Source: JAHCHL01 sp964546835 (lineage in GTDB: Bacteria; Armatimonadota; Fimbriimonadia; Fimbriimonadales; ATM1). From it: a stretch of DNA of 39,509 nt. The stretch covers positions 1 to 39,509 of the forward strand of contig CAZJKW010000004.1 in the NCBI GenBank assembly GCA_964546835.1, in the 5' to 3' direction. This document shows, in pieces, positions 24,307-32,642 of this stretch; position 1 is the stretch's first letter; each line of letters begins with the position of its first letter. The notes under the pieces were generated by a model. That model was not told the DNA's origin, made no database searches, and saw nothing but the letters and a program-made list of their open reading frames with translations. A program made the translations under genes and the position numbers.

Positions 24307-27300
24307 CTACTTAATCCCCAACTTCTCGTAAACCCAGTGCGTTGCAAACCCAAGCCGCTTCGCCTCCAGCGCTTCAACCTTCGCCTCGTCTATTCGCCCC
24401 AACATATAAAGCGCAGACGCGCGATTCACATGATAATGCGACCCCAGCGGATAAATCCGAATCGCAAGCGCCAATTCCTTTTCCGCTTCCGCGTATTTCG
24501 CGCGCACAAACAATACCAAACCCATTCCGCCATGCCCAACGTGCGAATTCGCGTTCAATTTCACCGACTCTTCAAAATATTTCCAAGCATCTTCATATTT
24601 GCCTTGACCGGTTAATGAATTACCCAAATAACCCACGTAATCCGAATTCTTCGGTTGCAATCCATATGCTTCTCTAAAACACGCTTCCGCATCCACGAAT
24701 TTGCTTTGCGCCAAATAAACCGTCCCCATTCCAAAAATGTTTTCGTGTGAATTTGGGTCTAACAAAATTCCCTGCTTAAATTCTTCCAACGCTTCGTCAT
24801 ATTTCGCCAAATAAATCAAAGTGTTTCCGTGACCGGCGCGCCACATCGGGTTTTTCGGCTCCAATTGAACCGCAATTTTTGCTTGCTGTTCGCTTTCAAC
24901 GTATTTGCCCATCGCTTGCAATGCCGCGGCATAAGTGCTTCGCAATTGCGGAGTTTTTGGAGAATCCGTCACTGCGGCCGCCAAACTCGCAACCGCATTA
25001 TCAAATTTTCCCGCCGCCCATTCTTTTTGGTAATCGCCCAAAAGTTTTTCTGCGGTCGGCGACATCGCCGCAATCAAAATCTCCGGCTGTTCCGGTGGCG
25101 AAACCGAACCGCGATCATCAGTCACAAAACTCGTATTCGTTCCCGGCTCTTTTACGTCCACTTTCGACATCCACGGACGTTGCCCCGCCGCCGATTCCGA
25201 CGACCAACCTAATTGGGTGCTGAAACTTGGCAAATTGGTGCGAATATCCGTTTTATATGGATTGGGAAAACCGCGCGGGTCAAACAAACTTCCATTGTTC
25301 GTCAACAATTCCGCAATTCGTAATTGAATGCTCGGATATCGCGGCTCATAACTATGAATGACGCCTTCAATTCGGGTGCGATACGGCTCTTCCAATCCGC
25401 CCCATGAACTTAGTTTTCCAACCGTGCAATCGTTTTCCTCATTTTGAAAAACAGCCATGCGCAACTCTTCCAAAAGCGGCGCAAGTTTTTTGTTGGACAA
25501 AACCGTTTCCAATGGATAATAAGAATCATAAAGCACCTTAATATTGACCGCATTTACGGATTGACCCAAGTCAATCAAACATTTGTAAAGCGCATTAATC
25601 GGAGTTGCATACCAAATTTTGTAAAGCCGTGCGTAATAAAACCCGCCGTATTGGTAACGATAATCATCTTTAGTCGAAACCCCCGCAATTCCGTGCGAAG
25701 CAACGGGCGTCGGTCCGATTTGTTGCAATTCCAAACTGCCCGGCGCCTGATTCAAAAATCCTTGCGTAGAAATCGCTTGTTCAAAATTATCAACGTACCA
25801 GTTAAACAAGCCCAACCAATGCCCTTTCACTCCGCCAATCGTGTCTTTGTACTTGTCATAAGCCAAAAACAATCTGCAAACATCGCTTCCCATATGCGTC
25901 GAACTGATAGTAATCAAACGATGCATCGAACCTAAATAATTAGACTCTTTTGTGTGGTACCAACATCCCAATTTCGAGCATGCAAACGGGTCGTTGTAAT
26001 GCGGATGAGACGGCGGCAAGGGAGTATTCAAGTTGTATCCACGCGCATAAACACGCGAAATCACTCCGCCTTGACTGTGTGCAATCACATCTGCCTGAGT
26101 TGCAATAATCCCATTCTGACGCATTTTGTCAAGCACGTCATAAATGCCATTTTTGTTTTGCCAAATGGTTTTTTGATTCGTTTCAAATGAACTTGGATCT
26201 TTATGTCCGTTTGTTTCTTTCCAATCCACGCAAGTCACATAATCAAACCCAATGGACTGAATCCATTTTTCCATAGACATTTTTGATTGGTCTTTGTCAT
26301 TAATCGTTTGCCAACACTCTTTTGGGTCGTCATAAGTTCCATGAACCAGCACTACCGGCGGTCTAACCAAACGCAAATTTGCCTCTTCATTCATTGCGGA
26401 ATTGTTCGGCGCAGTCGGCGTAACGTCAACTTTAAAATCGACTCGCGCACCTAAATAATTAACGGGATACGATGGCGGGCGATATAGCGCGAACGCAGCG
26501 AATGTCGGTTTGACGTTGTCCCCTTTTGCAGGCAACGTTACGGTTTGAGTATCCACAAAATCGGACCCGGCAGATTTGAAAAGATTTCCTGTTAAAGGAT
26601 AAAGCGCGCCATCTTTTTGCTTGAGCGTTATTTTTACTTTTCCGGCAGAAGGCGAAAGGACTCGAATAATTACAAACGATGCGTTGTCGGTTGCAATTCC
26701 TTGAATCGTTGATTTGGGTGTGTAATTTCCAAGAGATACCAATTCTGCATTCGATACTGCTTCAGCCGGAAATTCCGGCAAAACACCGTTACGATCGGTT
26801 AGTAATTCTTTCGGGTCAATAAAATCAATTCCCTGCTTTCCGGCGGCTCCCGGCAATGCTTCATAAACTGCCATCGAAATCGGACCGCCTCTCAGATAAT
26901 CTTTGGGTTTATCCTTTGGATAATCCCAATAGGATTCCGGTATCAAAAATCCTAATTTCTTTCCATTCTCAATTCTTGGAAATCGAGTCAACAATTCATA
27001 ACTGCCGCCGTTGGTGCACTTGATTTTGTCTTTTGGAGTTTGCAAATGATTTCCAAACCAATCATAAGAATACTGACCTTCAACATGCATGGCAACACGC
27101 GGAGAAAACTGAGGCATGTTTTCTGCGTTATAAGGGTCAACATAAGTAAACATCGCATCAGCTGCGCGTCCGCCGGCAGATGTACACGACCCACTAAAGG
27201 TGACGATGTAATATTCCTGCCCCTGCTGTTTAAGGGTTGACCAAACCGTTTCGCCGCCGGGGCTAAGTTGGGCTTCAAACAGTTTCTTGCCCCGATGATA

Positions 27301-27387
27301 ATCGAAGACTTGAGTGGCGGCGGCGGTTACGCTTGGTGCGTTAATCGCCGGTTGGAGAAGCATAGAAGCAAGGGCTATCGCGAGCAT
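24307..27387 (-). CDS. Large secreted alpha/beta-hydrolase with C-terminal TPR repeats
   Basis: The 1026-residue protein starts with a signal peptide (MLAIALASMLLQPAINAPSVTAA). Residues 25-335 are a beta-rich region without a family I recognise. From about 340 an alpha/beta-hydrolase reads RPPVVLVHGTYDDP, with the nucleophile elbow AHSQGG (S438) and SSTHMGSDVCRLFL, resembling PGAP1/lipase-type serine hydrolases. Residues about 800-1010 hold at least five TPR-like repeats (for example NPMWRAGHGNTLIYLAKYDEALEEF). TPRs would mediate protein binding outside the cytoplasm. The substrate may be a lipid or ester and is not determined. AGG lies 2 nt before the ATG; no clear promoter was found. It starts 39 nt after the msrB stop and may be cotranscribed with it. 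Confidence 0.8.
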   Translation of the reverse strand: MLAIALASMLLQPAINAPSVTAAATQVFDYHRGKKLFEAQLSPGGETVWSTLKQQGQEYYIVTFSGSCTSAGGRAADAMFTYVDPYNAENMPQFSPRVAMHVEGQYSYDWFGNHLQTPKDKIKCTNGGSYELLTRFPRIENGKKLGFLIPESYWDYPKDKPKDYLRGGPISMAVYEALPGAAGKQGIDFIDPKELLTDRNGVLPEFPAEAVSNAELVSLGNYTPKSTIQGIATDNASFVIIRVLSPSAGKVKITLKQKDGALYPLTGNLFKSAGSDFVDTQTVTLPAKGDNVKPTFAAFALYRPPSYPVNYLGARVDFKVDVTPTAPNNSAMNEEANLRLVRPPVVLVHGTYDDPKECWQTINDKDQSKMSMEKWIQSIGFDYVTCVDWKETNGHKDPSSFETNQKTIWQNKNGIYDVLDKMRQNGIIATQADVIAHSQGGVISRVYARGYNLNTPLPPSHPHYNDPFACSKLGCWYHTKESNYLGSMHRLITISSTHMGSDVCRLFLAYDKYKDTIGGVKGHWLGLFNWYVDNFEQAISTQGFLNQAPGSLELQQIGPTPVASHGIAGVSTKDDYRYQYGGFYYARLYKIWYATPINALYKCLIDLGQSVNAVNIKVLYDSYYPLETVLSNKKLAPLLEELRMAVFQNEENDCTVGKLSSWGGLEEPYRTRIEGVIHSYEPRYPSIQLRIAELLTNNGSLFDPRGFPNPYKTDIRTNLPSFSTQLGWSSESAAGQRPWMSKVDVKEPGTNTSFVTDDRGSVSPPEQPEILIAAMSPTAEKLLGDYQKEWAAGKFDNAVASLAAAVTDSPKTPQLRSTYAAALQAMGKYVESEQQAKIAVQLEPKNPMWRAGHGNTLIYLAKYDEALEEFKQGILLDPNSHENIFGMGTVYLAQSKFVDAEACFREAYGLQPKNSDYVGYLGNSLTGQGKYEDAWKYFEESVKLNANSHVGHGGMGLVLFVRAKYAEAEKELALAIRIYPLGSHYHVNRASALYMLGRIDEAKVEALEAKRLGFATHWVYEKLGIK

Positions 27388-27426
27388 AACCTGCCTATTT
27401 TCGACACCGGTCTCTTTTACTTCCTT

Positions 27427-27960
27427 CTATTCCGCCTTTCGCGGAACAAACTTCAAGACCTCTCCGTTGATGCAAAACCGCAGTCCGGTCGGTTTCGGGC
27501 CATCTTCAAAAACGTGTCCTAAGTGCCCGTCGCACCGCGAACACAAAACTTCCATCCGGCTCATGCCGTAAGAGTTGTCGGCTCGGGTCCAAATCGCATC
27601 ATCGCTAACCGGCTGAAAAAACGATGGCCAACCGGTTCCGCTGGTGAACTTCGCATCCGTTTTGAAAAGTTCAAGGCCACAACCCACACAATAAAACGAC
27701 CCGGCTTCCTTTACATCGTTCATTTGACTACAAAACGCCGCCTCGGTGCCTTGATTCCTTAAAATCCGATACTGCTCCGGAGTTAGTTGGGCTTTCCACT
27801 CCGCATCGGTCTTAACCACTTTGTCCGCTCGTTTTGGGCTTTGTTCCATCGAATCCTCTTTTCTCCCTTCTAAATTCCGGCATCCGGCTAATGAGGCCGC
27901 AACCACCATTATCGCCACCAAGACCCATGCACTTTCCTTCATCCGTTCAAATCGCATCAC
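27427..27960 (-). CDS. msrB: Lipoprotein peptide-methionine (R)-S-oxide reductase
   Basis: The enzyme reduces methionine-R-sulfoxide in damaged proteins. The N-terminus has a lipoprotein signal ending in lipobox LAGC, so it is anchored outside the cytoplasmic membrane. The MsrB domain (about 52-177) has WKAQLTPEQYRILRNQGTE, the zinc cysteine pairs CVGC and CSRC, SGTGWPSF, GHLGHVFEDGP and the catalytic cysteine C163 in RFCING. The GTG at 27960 is the longest start. The ATG at 27942 (MKESAWVLVA) gives a cleaner signal peptide and may be the true one. Membrane anchoring suggests repair of exported proteins and needs an external electron donor, which is not encoded next door. Confidence 0.93.
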   Translation of the reverse strand: MMRFERMKESAWVLVAIMVVAASLAGCRNLEGRKEDSMEQSPKRADKVVKTDAEWKAQLTPEQYRILRNQGTEAAFCSQMNDVKEAGSFYCVGCGLELFKTDAKFTSGTGWPSFFQPVSDDAIWTRADNSYGMSRMEVLCSRCDGHLGHVFEDGPKPTGLRFCINGEVLKFVPRKAE

Positions 27961-28014
27961 TTGTCCCAGTTCAACGAAGGAAAGCCACTCAAGGTTCCCG
28001 GGAGCATTTTGCCC

Positions 28015-28075
28015 GTATTTTTACCGGTTTTCTGAAAAAATGGTTGACAAATGCCTCTGCCGAGTACCTATAAGA
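28015..28075 (+). promoter_or_regulatory. Promoter-like element, copy B of a 61-bp repeated block
   Basis: It contains TTGACA, a 19-bp spacer and TATAAG, preceded by GTATTTTTACC and an A-tract. It matches 1513-1573 at about three positions in four without gaps. It points toward the NTF2-like gene with a leader of about 70 nt, so it is the best candidate promoter for that gene. Confidence 0.6.
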
Positions 28076-28151
28076 TAAACAACGAATCTCGAACCCATCT
28101 TGCAATGCAAAGTGGTATCTTTTGAAAATCCCAAACAAAAAGGAGTCCCGG

Positions 28152-28610
28152 ATGAACCGAATGAAATTGATGTTAGTAGGCCTGATGGCATTTGTTGGAG
28201 TTCTTGCCTATTCGGCAGATGAAACCGCAGCCGCTCATAACAAGATTCAAAAACTGTACAACGAGTTTTGCCATTACATGAACTCCGGTCAAATGAAAGC
28301 CGGATGGGCAATGGTTGATGATTCATGCATCATGGTCGAGCCGGATGGCACTGCACAAACAAAGGCACAAGCCCAAAAAGTATGGGCAGACATGACCAAG
28401 TCCATGAAGAACATCAAGGCCAGTATCAAAGTGCATCATGTGGTTGTCAATGGTCCCGAAGTTGTTGCTTGGATTTCAATGACAGGCAGTTGCCAAATGA
28501 AACAAGGCAATAAATGGGTTCCCATGTCATACACCCAGCAATTCGCAGAAACTTGGCGAAACGTTGGCGGCAAATGGAAAATCGTTTACTGCCAAGCGTT
28601 TCCAATGTAA
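28152..28610 (+). CDS. Secreted NTF2-like (SnoaL/DUF4440-type) protein
   Basis: The 152-residue protein has AGGAG (28141-28145) placed 6 nt before the ATG, so 28152 is the start rather than the upstream in-frame TTG at 28122. The signal peptide is MNRMKLMLVGLMAFVGVLAYSA. The mature part shows the cone-like NTF2 pattern: helix IQKLYNEFCHYMNSGQMKAGWAMVDDSCIMVEPDG, helix KAQAQKVWADMTKSMKNIKASIKVH, then strands EVVAWISMTGSC and the closing FAETWRNVGGKWKIVYCQAFPM. The family includes small binding and isomerase-like proteins; no catalytic role can be assigned here. It is probably periplasmic. Confidence 0.8.
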   Translation: MNRMKLMLVGLMAFVGVLAYSADETAAAHNKIQKLYNEFCHYMNSGQMKAGWAMVDDSCIMVEPDGTAQTKAQAQKVWADMTKSMKNIKASIKVHHVVVNGPEVVAWISMTGSCQMKQGNKWVPMSYTQQFAETWRNVGGKWKIVYCQAFPM

Positions 28611-28612
28611 AT

Positions 28613-28651
28613 TGGTATAATTGTTCCCTGAGGCGCAATTCGCTTGGGAAC
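28613..28651 (+). promoter_or_regulatory. Extended -10 promoter and hairpin upstream of thrS
   Basis: TGGTATAAT (28613-28621) is an extended -10 box right after the NTF2-like stop. A bulged hairpin follows, GTTCCC (28623-28628) with GGGAAC (28646-28651) and inner AGGCG/CGCTT around loop CAATT. A transcript starting about 7 nt after the box would lose the 5' arm, so the hairpin would form fully only in readthrough RNA. Confidence 0.45.
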
Positions 28652-28675
28652 CATTACTACCACCCGACAGTAGCG

Positions 28676-28704
28676 AAACGGCCGGACAAAGTCCAGGCCG
28701 TTTT
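28676..28704 (+). terminator. Rho-independent terminator or attenuator between the NTF2-like gene and thrS
   Basis: AAACGGCC and GGAC pair with GTCC and GGCCGTTT around an AAA loop, with one bulged A (28695), followed by TTTTC. It lies 66 nt after the upstream stop and 40 nt before the thrS ATG. Confidence 0.75.
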
Positions 28705-28743
28705 CATTTACTCACGACTCAATTCCAACTTTTGGTGTAAAGC

Positions 28744-30495
28744 ATGGACGCATCCTACATAAATTCTCGACTCTATTCATTGCGGCATTCCGCAGCGCAC
28801 TTAATGGCGCAATCCGTTTTGCAACTTTTTCCGGAAGCAAAATTAACCATTGGGCCGCCTATTGAAAATGGTTTTTATTACGACGTGGATTTTGGTGACA
28901 AGAAATTCACAGAGGAAGACTTGGGGAAAGTTGAAGAAAAAATGCGCGAAAACGCCAAACGCGCGTTGCCGATTGTTCGCGAAGAGTTATCAAGATCGGA
29001 TGCGGAAAAGAAAATTCTTTCGATGAAACAGGAACCGTACAAAATTGAATTGCTTGCGGATATTCCGGAAGGTGACGTGATCACTTTTTATACACAAGGA
29101 GAATTTTCAGATCTTTGCCGAGGACCTCACGTGGGCGCAACGAATGAGATTGAACACTTTAAGTTGCTGAACATTGCAGGTGCCTATTGGCGCGGAAGCG
29201 AGAAAAATAAAATGCTGACTCGCATCTACGGAACGGCGTTTGAATCGGCAGATGAACTGGAAACTTATCTTCACAATCTGGAAGAAGCAAAAAAGCGAGA
29301 TCACCGAATTTTGGGTAGAGAACTGGGATTATTCATGTTTTCGCCCGTGGTCGGACAGGGCTTGCCGCTGTGGCTGCCGAAAGGTGCGACGCTTCGAGAA
29401 ACCCTTTGCGATTTCCTTAAAGAAGAACAATTGAAACGTGGATATGAGCCGGTTGTCACTCCAAACATTGGCAACAAAAAGTTGTATGAAAAGTCCGGGC
29501 ATATCATTACCTACAAGGAAAAAATGTTTCCGTTCATGGAAGATGAAGATGGAGATGTTTTCATCTTAAAACCGATGAATTGTCCGTTTCATATTGAAAT
29601 CTATTCGTCGGATGTTCGAAGTTATCGGGATTTGCCAATTCGATATGCGGAATTCGGAACCGTATATCGTTATGAACAATCCGGTGAACTTGCGGGAATG
29701 TTGAGAGTTCGCGGTTTTACTCAAGACGATGCACACTTGTTCGTAAGACCTGACCAACTTCTTGAAGAATTCAAAGGGGTGGTTGACTTAACGATTTTTG
29801 TTTGCAAAAAACTCGGACTTCACAATTATTCAGTGCGAATTGGAACGCGAGACCCTGCCAGTACAAAATATGTAGGTTCCGACGAAAATTGGACGCTTGC
29901 AGAAACTGCGATAAAGCAAGCATGTGACGAACTTGGATTGGCATACGAAGTTTCGGCAGGAGATGCAGCGTTTTACGGTCCAAAAATGGACTTGATGCTG
30001 AAAGACGCTTTGGGACGAACTTGGCAAATGGGAACGATTCAAGTGGATTACAATTTGCCGGAACGTTTTGAATTGGAATATACAGGAGAAGACGGAAAGT
30101 TCTACCGACCAATCATGATTCACCGCGCACCGTTTGGCTCGCTTGAAAGAATGATTGGTTTGCTAACGGAACATTATGCCGGTGCATTTCCTTTGTGGCT
30201 GGCACCTGTCCAAGTTTCGATATTGACCATTGCCGATAGGCACATTGATTTTGCGAATTCCGTCAAAAACCAATTGTTGGAATTGCACTCAAAAGCGAGA
30301 GTCGTGATTGATGATTCGAGTGAACGATTAGGCAAGAAAATCGTTATGAATCAAAAACAGAAGATTCCATACATGTTGATTGTTGGCGACAAGGACATTG
30401 AAAACGGAACGGTAAGCGTTCGATCTCATTCCAAAGGTGATTTAGGCGCAATTCCGGTAGAGGAATTCTTAAAAGCGTTCGGCGAAGAGATTTAG
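28744..30495 (+). CDS. thrS: Threonyl-tRNA synthetase lacking the N-terminal TGS domain
   Basis: The enzyme charges tRNA-Thr. At 583 residues it is about 60 shorter than the usual bacterial form. It opens directly at the editing-domain motif LRHSAAHLMAQSV, so the TGS domain is absent. The editing domain (about 10-200) keeps DLCRGPHV. The class II core has LKPMNCPFHIEIY with the zinc cysteine, RYEQSGELAGMLRVRGFTQDDAHLF and APFGSLERMIGLLTEHYAG. The anticodon-binding domain follows from about 480 (WLAPVQVSILTI) to the end. An ATG at 28744 starts the frame; no Shine-Dalgarno sequence is seen. A terminator-like hairpin just upstream suggests controlled readthrough or a start between 28705 and 28743. 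It is not followed by infC, its common partner. Confidence 0.95.
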   Translation: MDASYINSRLYSLRHSAAHLMAQSVLQLFPEAKLTIGPPIENGFYYDVDFGDKKFTEEDLGKVEEKMRENAKRALPIVREELSRSDAEKKILSMKQEPYKIELLADIPEGDVITFYTQGEFSDLCRGPHVGATNEIEHFKLLNIAGAYWRGSEKNKMLTRIYGTAFESADELETYLHNLEEAKKRDHRILGRELGLFMFSPVVGQGLPLWLPKGATLRETLCDFLKEEQLKRGYEPVVTPNIGNKKLYEKSGHIITYKEKMFPFMEDEDGDVFILKPMNCPFHIEIYSSDVRSYRDLPIRYAEFGTVYRYEQSGELAGMLRVRGFTQDDAHLFVRPDQLLEEFKGVVDLTIFVCKKLGLHNYSVRIGTRDPASTKYVGSDENWTLAETAIKQACDELGLAYEVSAGDAAFYGPKMDLMLKDALGRTWQMGTIQVDYNLPERFELEYTGEDGKFYRPIMIHRAPFGSLERMIGLLTEHYAGAFPLWLAPVQVSILTIADRHIDFANSVKNQLLELHSKARVVIDDSSERLGKKIVMNQKQKIPYMLIVGDKDIENGTVSVRSHSKGDLGAIPVEEFLKAFGEEI

Positions 30496-31442
30496 TTTTT
30501 TGCTTGTGCTAACGCGATTAAATCGCGCGGAGGAATAAAAGTCACATCTTCGTGAATAGTTTCAAGGGTTTCGACTAATGCATTTGGACAGACATTTAAC
30601 AAATGCCCGATGATGTTTTCAACTAATGATTCAGGCGTTGACGCGCCACTCGTGATTCCGACACGTTTTTTTCCTTCAAACCAAATCTCGTTTAAATCCG
30701 ATGGTTCCATAACCAAATGTGCAGGGATTCCAAAGGATTCGGCGACTTCGCGCAAACGATTCGAATTGCTGCTTGATTTGCTGCCAACAACTAAAACGAT
30801 ATCGCACTTTTCGGAAAGTGCTTTGACGGCAATTTGCCGGTTTGTCGTTGCATAACAGATATCTTCTTTCGGAGGTTTCTCTAAATGAGGAAACCTCCGT
30901 TGCAAAACGCTCATGATCTGTTCAACTTCGTCAACGCTCAACGTGGTTTGAGTTACGACTGCCAACTTGCCTTGTGGAACTTGCACGGTTTCGGCTTCTG
31001 CCACGCCGTCAACCAAGACCATTTTTCCGGGTGCTTCGCCCATCGTGCCTTCGGCTTCGACATGACCCCGATGACCGACATAAAGCATGTTGTAACCTTG
31101 ATTGGCATAGCGAACGACTTCGCGATGAACTTTTGTAACCAATGGACAGGTTGCGTCTATGATTTTAAGATTCTTTTTGTTGGCTTCTTGTCGAACTGCA
31201 GGGCTGACTCCATGCGCACTAAAAACGACAACGCTGTTTTCAGGAATTTCGTTTACGTCTTCCACAAAAACAACGCCTTGTTTTTCAAATGATTGAACGA
31301 CGTGTTCATTGTGAACAATTGCGTGTCGCACATAGAGTGGAGGCCCATGAACTTTGAGCGCAAGGTCGACCACTTCAATGGCATAAGCGACACCTGCGCA
31401 AAATCCGCGTGGGGCTGCAAGTAGGATGCGTTCGATATTCAT
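30492..31442 (-). CDS. ispH: 4-hydroxy-3-methylbut-2-enyl diphosphate reductase
   Basis: This iron-sulfur enzyme makes IPP and DMAPP in the last step of the MEP isoprenoid pathway. The 316 residues contain the three cluster cysteines C15 (PRGFCAGV), C99 (IDATCPLV) and C196 (EDICYATTNRQ). GHRGHVEAEGTMGE carries the active-site glutamate, and SKSSSNSNRL and ITSGASTPESLV bind the diphosphate. Length is typical. Its TAA interlocks with the thrS TAG as TTAG (30492-30495). Its ATG lies only 3 nt past the T-run of the terminator that ends the upstream gene, so any private promoter must overlap that terminator. Confidence 0.96.
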   Translation of the reverse strand: MNIERILLAAPRGFCAGVAYAIEVVDLALKVHGPPLYVRHAIVHNEHVVQSFEKQGVVFVEDVNEIPENSVVVFSAHGVSPAVRQEANKKNLKIIDATCPLVTKVHREVVRYANQGYNMLYVGHRGHVEAEGTMGEAPGKMVLVDGVAEAETVQVPQGKLAVVTQTTLSVDEVEQIMSVLQRRFPHLEKPPKEDICYATTNRQIAVKALSEKCDIVLVVGSKSSSNSNRLREVAESFGIPAHLVMEPSDLNEIWFEGKKRVGITSGASTPESLVENIIGHLLNVCPNALVETLETIHEDVTFIPPRDLIALAQAKN

Positions 31443-31445
31443 GTC

Positions 31446-31484
31446 AAAAAAATTGACCCGAGCAAGACTGCCCAGGTCAATTTT
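31446..31484 (-). terminator. Rho-independent terminator after the LolA-like/thioredoxin gene
   Basis: On the minus strand AAAATTGACC (31484-31475) pairs with GGTCAATTTT (31458-31449), and the structure runs into seven Ts ending at 31446. It sits directly before the ispH start at 31442. Confidence 0.8.
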
Positions 31485-31500
31485 AGTCGGTTTCTAAGGG

Positions 31501-32478
31501 TTATTTGCCCTTGTTGCCTTCCATTTTGTTGAGGATGCTACCGATTCCGCCGTAGCCGACTTGTTTGTCAACTTCGGTTCGGTCGGATTTTAGCAATCGA
31601 AAATCAGGAATACCGCTAACGCCGAATGATGAAGCAAGCGACTTGTTGTAGTCGGTATCTACGTGAACGAACACATAGAACTTGCCCATTGCCTTGAATT
31701 CGGAAGATACGGCAGCATCGCGTTCAAACGCTTTGCAAGGACCGCACCATTCTGCTCCGAACTTCAGGAAGACCATTCGGTTGGTTGCTTTGGCAACTTT
31801 CAGACCCTCTTCGAGGTCGTCGTACCACTTATCCATATCTCCAGCGGCGATTTGAACTTTGCTCGCACCCGCCGGCGCACTGAATGCGAAAGATTCAACC
31901 GCAAGTGCTTCGCCAACTTGGAAGTCGGTTCCAATCACGAGCGTTTCAACCGAAGTGGGCCCTGAAACTCGCTTTACGGAACTTCCACGAGCAAAGCCAA
32001 GTTTGCTGTCAATGAAAAGCGTGGTGGTCAATCCGTTATCAAAAACCACGGATACCGGTGTGACCGGCGTGCCTTTCATGTTCAGTTTGGAGCCGATAGT
32101 CATGGACTTGGCACCCTTGAATTGATCGGGCATAAAGAATGCAACCCAAGCAGAAACTGCAGAGTTATCAATGGCTGCGAGGGCTTCTTTGACTCCGCCG
32201 TCGCTCTCCATGTATTGGTTGTCTGCTTTCATGTATTCCCAAACTTTGGAACCGTTGGTTAAAACGAAGCCGTTTGGACCTGAAAACTTAAGCATTCCGG
32301 GCCGACTGAGTTCAAGTTTGTACTCTTGTGCGGCGGCGGGAATGTTTTGAACTGTAAACGAAACTTTGATTGATTGGGCTTTTTGAAGCGCGGCGATATG
32401 GTCTTTAACCATATCTGCACCGGTAGCGGGAGCACCCACCATCGATGCCGCAAGCCCGGCTACTGCCAACATGCTCAT
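31501..32478 (-). CDS. Secreted LolA-like domain fused to a thioredoxin domain
   Basis: The 325-residue protein has a signal peptide (MSMLAVAGLAASMVGAPATGA). A LolA/DUF2092-like region follows (about 22-205: IKVSFTVQNIPAAAQEYKLELSRPGMLKFSGPNGFVLTNGSKVWEY, the usual lipoprotein-carrier strand pattern). A C-terminal thioredoxin-like domain (about 215-320) has active site WCGPC in FLKFGAEWCGPCKAFERDA and the cis-proline loop VSGIPDFRLL. It is probably exported and redox-active, perhaps sensing or reducing cell-envelope proteins. AGGAGG lies 6 nt before the ATG and a strong sigma-70-type promoter is upstream, so it is likely well expressed. Both the fusion and the promoter strength are unusual for a simple lipoprotein chaperone. 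Confidence 0.82.
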   Translation of the reverse strand: MSMLAVAGLAASMVGAPATGADMVKDHIAALQKAQSIKVSFTVQNIPAAAQEYKLELSRPGMLKFSGPNGFVLTNGSKVWEYMKADNQYMESDGGVKEALAAIDNSAVSAWVAFFMPDQFKGAKSMTIGSKLNMKGTPVTPVSVVFDNGLTTTLFIDSKLGFARGSSVKRVSGPTSVETLVIGTDFQVGEALAVESFAFSAPAGASKVQIAAGDMDKWYDDLEEGLKVAKATNRMVFLKFGAEWCGPCKAFERDAAVSSEFKAMGKFYVFVHVDTDYNKSLASSFGVSGIPDFRLLKSDRTEVDKQVGYGGIGSILNKMEGNKGK

Positions 32479-32502
32479 AGCAATCCTCCTATCAGCGACA
32501 CT

Positions 32503-32553
32503 TTGTTATTCAAGCGTAACACCCATTATAGTGTATTCGTACAGACGTTGCAA
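32503..32553. promoter_or_regulatory. Overlapping divergent promoters
   Basis: Minus strand: TTGCAA (32553-32548), exactly 17 bp, TATAAT (32530-32525), a near-consensus promoter for the LolA-like/thioredoxin gene. Plus strand: TTGTTA (32503-32508), 18 bp, TATAGT (32527-32532), pointing to lemA about 105 nt away. The two -10 boxes overlap in four base pairs, so both cannot be occupied at once. Confidence 0.65.
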
Positions 32554-32642
32554 CAGGGTTCCCGATGCTCGGATACCAGATTTTTAGGATTTTGGGGTCC
32601 AAAACGCGCAACCTGAACAGTTGGGTAGAAAGTAGATAGGAC

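Noticed and set aside
24829..25935. Several plus-strand frames of 114-163 residues
   Set aside because: They are rich in Arg and His and lie opposite the large hydrolase/TPR gene. They are antisense shadows.
28623..28705. Dual-hairpin ANTAR target upstream of thrS
   Set aside because: The two hairpins before the terminator have loops of 5 and about 9 bases, not the paired hexaloops expected.
28616..28743. T-box riboswitch upstream of thrS
   Set aside because: The conserved T-box antiterminator core and specifier stem are not present; only a simple hairpin and a terminator can be seen.
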